9,548 nt of DNA from an uncultured Eubacteriales bacterium (GTDB lineage: Bacteria; Bacillota; Clostridia; Oscillospirales; Acutalibacteraceae). The stretch is from assembly GCA_948968885.1 (NCBI GenBank), contig CAREUR010000026.1:1-9548 (forward strand). The letters run 5' to 3'. A program made the translations under genes and the position numbers. Positions within the stretch are counted from its first letter, which is position 1; every line of letters begins with the position of its first letter. Positions 6,944-9,548 of this stretch are shown here, piece by piece. The notes beneath the pieces are model-generated. The model saw nothing but the letters and a program-made list of their open reading frames with translations. It was not told where the DNA came from and did not search any database.

Positions 6944-8371
6944 TTAGTTTCTTGCCGAGTCGCTTTGCCCGGCTTTTAGCTCATAACCTGGATATTGCGT
7001 TGGCTGCGGATTTTTAGAACTCACTACGTCTAGGTAAGTCCCACCGATGCTGTTCCAGGTCGCTCTATCGACCTCTCCGGTCACCTTTAGGCCAAACTCC
7101 TTTTGGTATTGCATAACAGAGTTCATCGTCTCTTCGCTGTACTCGCCGGTGACAGCCACTGGCGCAATGTTCGGGTTGATGTTCGAAATATTGTTGATGT
7201 ACTGCTGCAGAGTCACAACCTCTTCGCCCTTTGAGCCAAGCTTTAGCGTTGTGCCGCTAAACGGAATAAATCTGCTGGTTGTGTTGTTTTCGTCAAAGAC
7301 GGTGGTTACGATCCCGCGAAATTCCCGATAAATCTCGTTCCAGGTTATGTCGTTCACTATGCCGGTCTGAGGCAGTTCCTCGCTTTTTTGAAAAGCAATC
7401 ACCGCCTCTGTGGTTTGAGGTCCAAAGGTTCCGGTTATTTCTACAAATGGGATGAAGTCGTAAAACTGTGCCAGCACCGACAAAAAGTATTGCAGAACAT
7501 ATACCTTTTCGCCGCGGTTCCCTTCAGAAATAGCGTCGGGGTAGGACAGGTTAATTCCAAATAACCGCTGGCCCTGCGACTCAAGCTCGCCCAGCTTGTT
7601 CACGGCAACATATAGATATACAAGTTTATACCAGGTGGATTTGCCCACGATTCCGTCCGGCGTTAGATTGAATATCTCCTGAAACACCGTCACAGCGCGC
7701 TCGGTGCTTTCACCAAAAACACCGTCGATAGGATTAATATTTGGGATAGACGGGTAATTTTGTGCGATTCTAACCAAAGACCGCTGAATCACAACAACAT
7801 AGTCGCCAGTAGATCCGCGCTGCAAAGGGTATCCAGGATAAGAAGCCTGCAAGTCGGCCACCGGCGCATCCTGAACCAGCTCAATGTTGTAGCCGTAATA
7901 GTACTTTAAAATGTTGATGGAGCTATAACCCTGATTCGCAAGCTCTTCGCTGCCCCATTGAGAGAGCCCGTTGCAGGTAGAGGTAGTTCCATTGCAATAA
8001 ATGGCGGCCAGCGGCTCTGCGTAGCCCATTCTGCGGATATAATTGTTGAAGATATTGTTGACAATTCTGTCGATGTTATCAAAAATATTTCTGCCAGGCG
8101 AAAAAGCCTGGTCGTAGGCGGTAGAGTTGGTGATGTTAAACGTGTAGCCCTGGCTTGGATAGTGCTCCAAGTAGATTCGGTTTAGCGCGAAAGAAATTTG
8201 CGCATAGATATTGGCATAAATAGCGGACTCGTTCCAGGTTGGGTAAATCTCGCTCGAGGCCACGTTTTTGATGTAATCTGGAAAAGACACAGTAACATTC
8301 TGCGCGCTGCTGCTCGGCGTACCAAGGTGCACGGTTATGTAGCTTGGCACGTATGGGTTTATTATTGGCAT
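6944..8371 (-). CDS. SleC-like SpoIID-domain protein with three peptidoglycan-binding repeats
   Basis: The 475-residue product resembles the central and C-terminal parts of the clostridial spore cortex-lytic enzyme SleC. Residues about 8-165 are a SpoIID-like (lytic transglycosylase) domain. It contains YIKNVASSEIYPTW (33-46), with E41 at the position of the SpoIID catalytic glutamate, then FNITNSTAYD (78-87) and a cysteine pair, C126 and C133. SQWGSEELANQGY (137-149) and ILKYYYG (154-160) follow, the usual end of the SpoIID fold. Three peptidoglycan-binding modules then lie at about 183-257, 277-351 and 376-447, each with a G-x-x-G...LQ, G-x-F/Y-G/S...T and GIV/GEV...TW pattern. There is no signal peptide. 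The start follows a GAGG sequence (AAGTGAGGCG) 11 bases upstream, in a 22-bp gap after the previous gene. By family, it should cleave or remodel spore cortex peptidoglycan. Activity itself cannot be seen. Confidence 0.88.
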   Translation of the reverse strand: MPIINPYVPSYITVHLGTPSSSAQNVTVSFPDYIKNVASSEIYPTWNESAIYANIYAQISFALNRIYLEHYPSQGYTFNITNSTAYDQAFSPGRNIFDNIDRIVNNIFNNYIRRMGYAEPLAAIYCNGTTSTCNGLSQWGSEELANQGYSSINILKYYYGYNIELVQDAPVADLQASYPGYPLQRGSTGDYVVVIQRSLVRIAQNYPSIPNINPIDGVFGESTERAVTVFQEIFNLTPDGIVGKSTWYKLVYLYVAVNKLGELESQGQRLFGINLSYPDAISEGNRGEKVYVLQYFLSVLAQFYDFIPFVEITGTFGPQTTEAVIAFQKSEELPQTGIVNDITWNEIYREFRGIVTTVFDENNTTSRFIPFSGTTLKLGSKGEEVVTLQQYINNISNINPNIAPVAVTGEYSEETMNSVMQYQKEFGLKVTGEVDRATWNSIGGTYLDVVSSKNPQPTQYPGYELKAGQSDSARN

Positions 8372-8393
8372 GGTTGATATCGCCTCACTTCGA

Positions 8394-8777
8394 TTATAAA
8401 TTTTGAGATGGTGTTGATCTGTTTATGGTTCTGTCCTGCGGCTTGCTGTTTTCCGTCAGCGGAATCAGTTCGACATTTTGCAAAGTTTGCGTATTGGCAA
8501 AAACCTGAACATCACTTATATTCAAAGTATAATACGATGGGTGCGAGATTTTCACATTACAAACAGCAAAAGCTGTGTCTTTCGACGGGCTCAAAGATAA
8601 ATCCAAATCCGGCGTTTCTATTTCGATCTGATCAGTTTTTCCGGTAGCTCCCGTCAGCCGGAATCCCAAAAGTTTGGGACTCTCCTCGTTGCCATCTGTA
8701 ACAGAAACTTGCGCGTTCCTAAGCGGAAGCTGTGCTCGCGAGGTGTAAACGTTAACAACAATATATCCTGTAGCCAA
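8394..8777 (-). CDS. Beta-sandwich (carboxypeptidase-regulatory-like) protein resembling the SleC N-terminal region
   Basis: I place the start at the TTG at 8777-8775, giving 127 residues. The frame is open to a TTG at 8798, but that would put the strong ribosome binding site AAGGAGG (8795-8789) inside the gene. The product begins M-A-T-G-Y-I-V-V-N-V-Y. Residues 4-107 show alternating strands typical of a transthyretin-like or carboxypeptidase-regulatory fold: GYIVVNVYTSRAQLPLRNA, then a GFRLTGATGKT turn, a VKISHPSYYTL strand and a QTLQNVELIPL final strand. A polar tail follows (about 108-127). There is no signal peptide. This pattern resembles the N-terminal pro-region of clostridial SleC, here as a separate protein and the first gene of the operon. 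It may assist or restrain the SpoIID-like partner. That is inference. Confidence 0.78.
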   Translation of the reverse strand: MATGYIVVNVYTSRAQLPLRNAQVSVTDGNEESPKLLGFRLTGATGKTDQIEIETPDLDLSLSPSKDTAFAVCNVKISHPSYYTLNISDVQVFANTQTLQNVELIPLTENSKPQDRTINRSTPSQNL

Positions 8778-8788
8778 AATGAATCTTT

Positions 8789-8795
8789 CCTCCTT
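8789..8795 (-). promoter_or_regulatory. Ribosome binding site that fixes the TTG start of the first operon gene
   Basis: AAGGAGG on the minus strand is a full Shine-Dalgarno match. The TTG at 8777 is 11 bases downstream, slightly long but usable. No ATG is in range and in frame. An ATT at 8780 is the only alternative nearby. The upstream TTG at 8798 overlaps the site and has no ribosome binding site of its own. Confidence 0.7.
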
Positions 8796-8837
8796 CAAAA
8801 TTTATACTTTAAATAATATAAAAAAAGTCGGCGCTTT

Positions 8838-8990
8838 ATGATTAATAAAAGCATACCGAAAGAAATATTCATTGATAAAATGTCCAAAAACAAGAAAATG
8901 ACTTGCGCTGCAAATAAAAATAAGCCCATTCCACGCATAATAGAACAAGCTTATAACAAAAATGATGTTGCTTCTAATTATAAAAGTTGA
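8838..8990 (+). CDS. Candidate 50-residue small ORF, function unknown
   Basis: The frame ATG (8838) to TGA (8990) encodes 50 residues starting M-I-N-K-S-I-P-K-E-I and ending D-V-A-S-N-Y-K-S. The product is basic and asparagine/lysine-rich, with no signal peptide, membrane segment or motif I recognise. A possible promoter lies upstream: TTCAAA (8794-8799), 17 bp, TATAAA (8817-8822). It would leave a leader of only about 9 nt, and there is no Shine-Dalgarno sequence before this ATG. An internal ATG at 8880 would give 36 residues, with only weak GAAAG upstream. An open frame of 50 codons in AT-rich DNA can arise by chance, and the poor start signals argue against a gene. It is divergent to the spore-cortex operon. 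It could also be a gene remnant. Confidence 0.22.
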   Translation: MINKSIPKEIFIDKMSKNKKMTCAANKNKPIPRIIEQAYNKNDVASNYKS

Positions 8991-9293
8991 GGTAAACCGT
9001 GCGTTGCATAACAAAGTTTGCCTCATAAACTTTGAAGTAAGTAAGTTTGTAAGGCAGGCCTCACTTAAGCTAAGTACAATTTGTAATCATCCAAATCGAA
9101 AATTCCTAATATAAACTTAATGATATGAATTATCTGTTAAGAAATAGACTTTAGTCAAAACTTAAATACCATTCATTTTGATAGAAAAAAGGCCGTTTTA
9201 ATTAATCTCAAACAATATGCTACAACCCTGGTACGACATTCAAATTTTAATTGTTAAAATATTGTAATAATATCACTATTGTATGCTATCTGC
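8991..9293. other. Gene-free AT-rich intergenic stretch with short repeats
   Basis: I find no convincing gene, RNA or terminator here. The part at 9012-9063 holds an 8-bp perfect inverted repeat (CAAAGTTT, 7-base loop, AAACTTTG), a tandem AAGT run, and two copies each of AAGTTTG and GCCTCA. The rest, to the tRNA promoter, is AT-rich without visible structure. Confidence 0.6.
9012..9063. repeat. Cluster of short inverted and direct repeats
   Basis: CAAAGTTT (9012-9019) and AAACTTTG (9027-9034) form a perfect 8-bp stem with a 7-base loop. AAGTTTG recurs just after the AAGT run at 9035-9046, and GCCTCA occurs at 9020-9025 and again at 9058-9063. TTTGCCT near 9017-9023 could instead pair with AGGCAGG near 9052-9058, so two hairpins compete. 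No T-run follows either, so this is not a normal terminator. Its role is unknown. Confidence 0.45.
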
Positions 9294-9322
9294 TTGAAAA
9301 AATATAGCTCTTATGATAAAAT
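9294..9322 (+). promoter_or_regulatory. Sigma-A type promoter of the tRNA-Pro gene
   Basis: TTGAAA (9294-9299), a 17-bp spacer and TAAAAT (9317-9322) lie just ahead of the tRNA. The predicted start, near 9329, leaves a 5' leader of only about six bases for RNase P to remove. Confidence 0.75.
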
Positions 9323-9334
9323 AAAATTGCGTAT

Positions 9335-9411
9335 CCGGGTGTGGCGCAGATTGGTAGCGCGCTTGAATGGGGTTCAAGAGGCCGCAGGTTCAATTCCTGT
9401 CACTCGGACCA
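9335..9411 (+). tRNA. tRNA-Pro, anticodon GGG
   Basis: The full cloverleaf is visible. The acceptor stem CCGGGTG (9335-9341) pairs with CACTCGG (9401-9407), with one G-T pair. The D stem is GCGC/GCGC, and the anticodon stem is CTTGA/TCAAG around the loop ATGGGGT. The variable loop has five bases, and the T stem GCAGG/CCTGT closes a TTCAATT loop. The anticodon is GGG (9369-9371), reading CCC and CCU. G37 follows it, as usual in tRNA-Pro. C1-G72 and A73 match the bacterial proline identity elements. The CCA end is encoded (9409-9411). Confidence 0.96.
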
Positions 9412-9452
9412 AATAAACGGCTTAAAACCTAGATTCTTAAAAAGGATAACAG

Positions 9453-9497
9453 CTTGGATAATCAAAAATAAAAAAATATCCAAGAAATATCCAAGAA
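9453..9497. repeat. Tandem 11-bp repeat with an inverted partner downstream of the tRNA
   Basis: ATATCCAAGAA occurs twice in tandem without a gap (9476-9486 and 9487-9497). An inverted copy of its core, CTTGGATA, lies at 9453-9460, 16 bp before the first TATCCAAG. The 8-bp stem is followed by A-rich DNA, so it is not a plus-strand terminator. Such repeats next to a tRNA 3' end can be binding sites for an integrase or repressor, but nothing else in the window supports that. Confidence 0.5.
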
Positions 9498-9548
9498 AAA
9501 ATTTAAAAATGAAAAATAAAAATCGACGATTTACTTGCTTGTAAGACT

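Noticed and set aside
8371..8394. A frameshift splitting a single SleC gene
   Set aside because: Each gene has its own stop, a 22-bp gap, a ribosome binding site and an ATG. The same layout recurs at the next junction (6921-6944), so separate cistrons are more likely.
8820..8880. A possible sporulation sigma-G promoter for the spore-cortex operon (TGAATA on the minus strand)
   Set aside because: The -35-like TGAATA fits, but no CATACTA-like -10 box lies 17-18 bp downstream. No convincing sigma-A or sigma-E promoter was found either.
8802..9026. A 74-codon hydrophobic minus-strand frame
   Set aside because: It lies directly upstream of the operon's ribosome binding site, has no start signal of its own, and its hydrophobicity follows from the complement of A-rich DNA.
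9341..9544. A 67-codon plus-strand frame starting inside the tRNA
   Set aside because: Its first 24 residues are just the translated tRNA, a common artefact. The rest is lysine-rich translation of A-rich DNA.
1..9548. CRISPR arrays, insertion sequences, prophage or defence genes
   Set aside because: No regularly spaced repeats, transposase or integrase motifs, or defence-related domains were seen on either strand.

Overview
This window looks like chromosomal DNA from an anaerobic, endospore-forming member of the Clostridia (Firmicutes). Four things support this: a type A RNase P RNA; a full-length pyruvate:ferredoxin oxidoreductase, the hallmark enzyme of strict anaerobes; a three-gene cluster of proteins resembling the clostridial spore cortex-lytic enzyme SleC; and AT-rich intergenic DNA with AGGAGG-type ribosome binding sites and several near-consensus sigma-A promoters, each with 17-bp spacing. 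I cannot name the genus from sequence alone.

Left part (1-2486, minus strand). Reading leftward, a promoter at 2458-2486 drives an asparagine synthetase gene (592-2427). A second promoter just past its stop drives rnpB, the catalytic RNA of RNase P (about 169-532), which ends at a hairpin terminator (131-163). A third promoter (96-124) then drives a small lysine-rich protein whose gene runs off the left edge. No terminator separates asnB from rnpB.

Middle (2487-6380, plus strand). About 300 bp of divergent intergenic DNA holds the asnB promoter and a plus-strand promoter (2637-2665) for nifJ, the 1190-residue pyruvate:ferredoxin oxidoreductase. nifJ ends at a strong hairpin (6335-6380) with T-runs on both strands, so it probably also terminates the convergent operon from the right.

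Right-middle (6391-8777, minus strand). Three tightly spaced genes, each separated by 22 bp, encode a 127-residue beta-sandwich-like protein, a 475-residue SpoIID-like protein with three peptidoglycan-binding repeats, and a 176-residue protein with two more repeats. In order, they correspond to the parts of SleC, but as separate cistrons. Spore cortex remodelling or hydrolysis is the likely role.

Right end (8778-9548). This is AT-rich DNA with one weak candidate small ORF (8838-8990), a stretch of short inverted and direct repeats (9012-9063), and a tRNA-Pro(GGG) gene with encoded CCA (9335-9411) and its own promoter. Short tandem and inverted repeats lie just downstream of the tRNA. I found no insertion sequence, CRISPR array, prophage gene or defence system. 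Apart from the split SleC-like cluster, the content is ordinary housekeeping.
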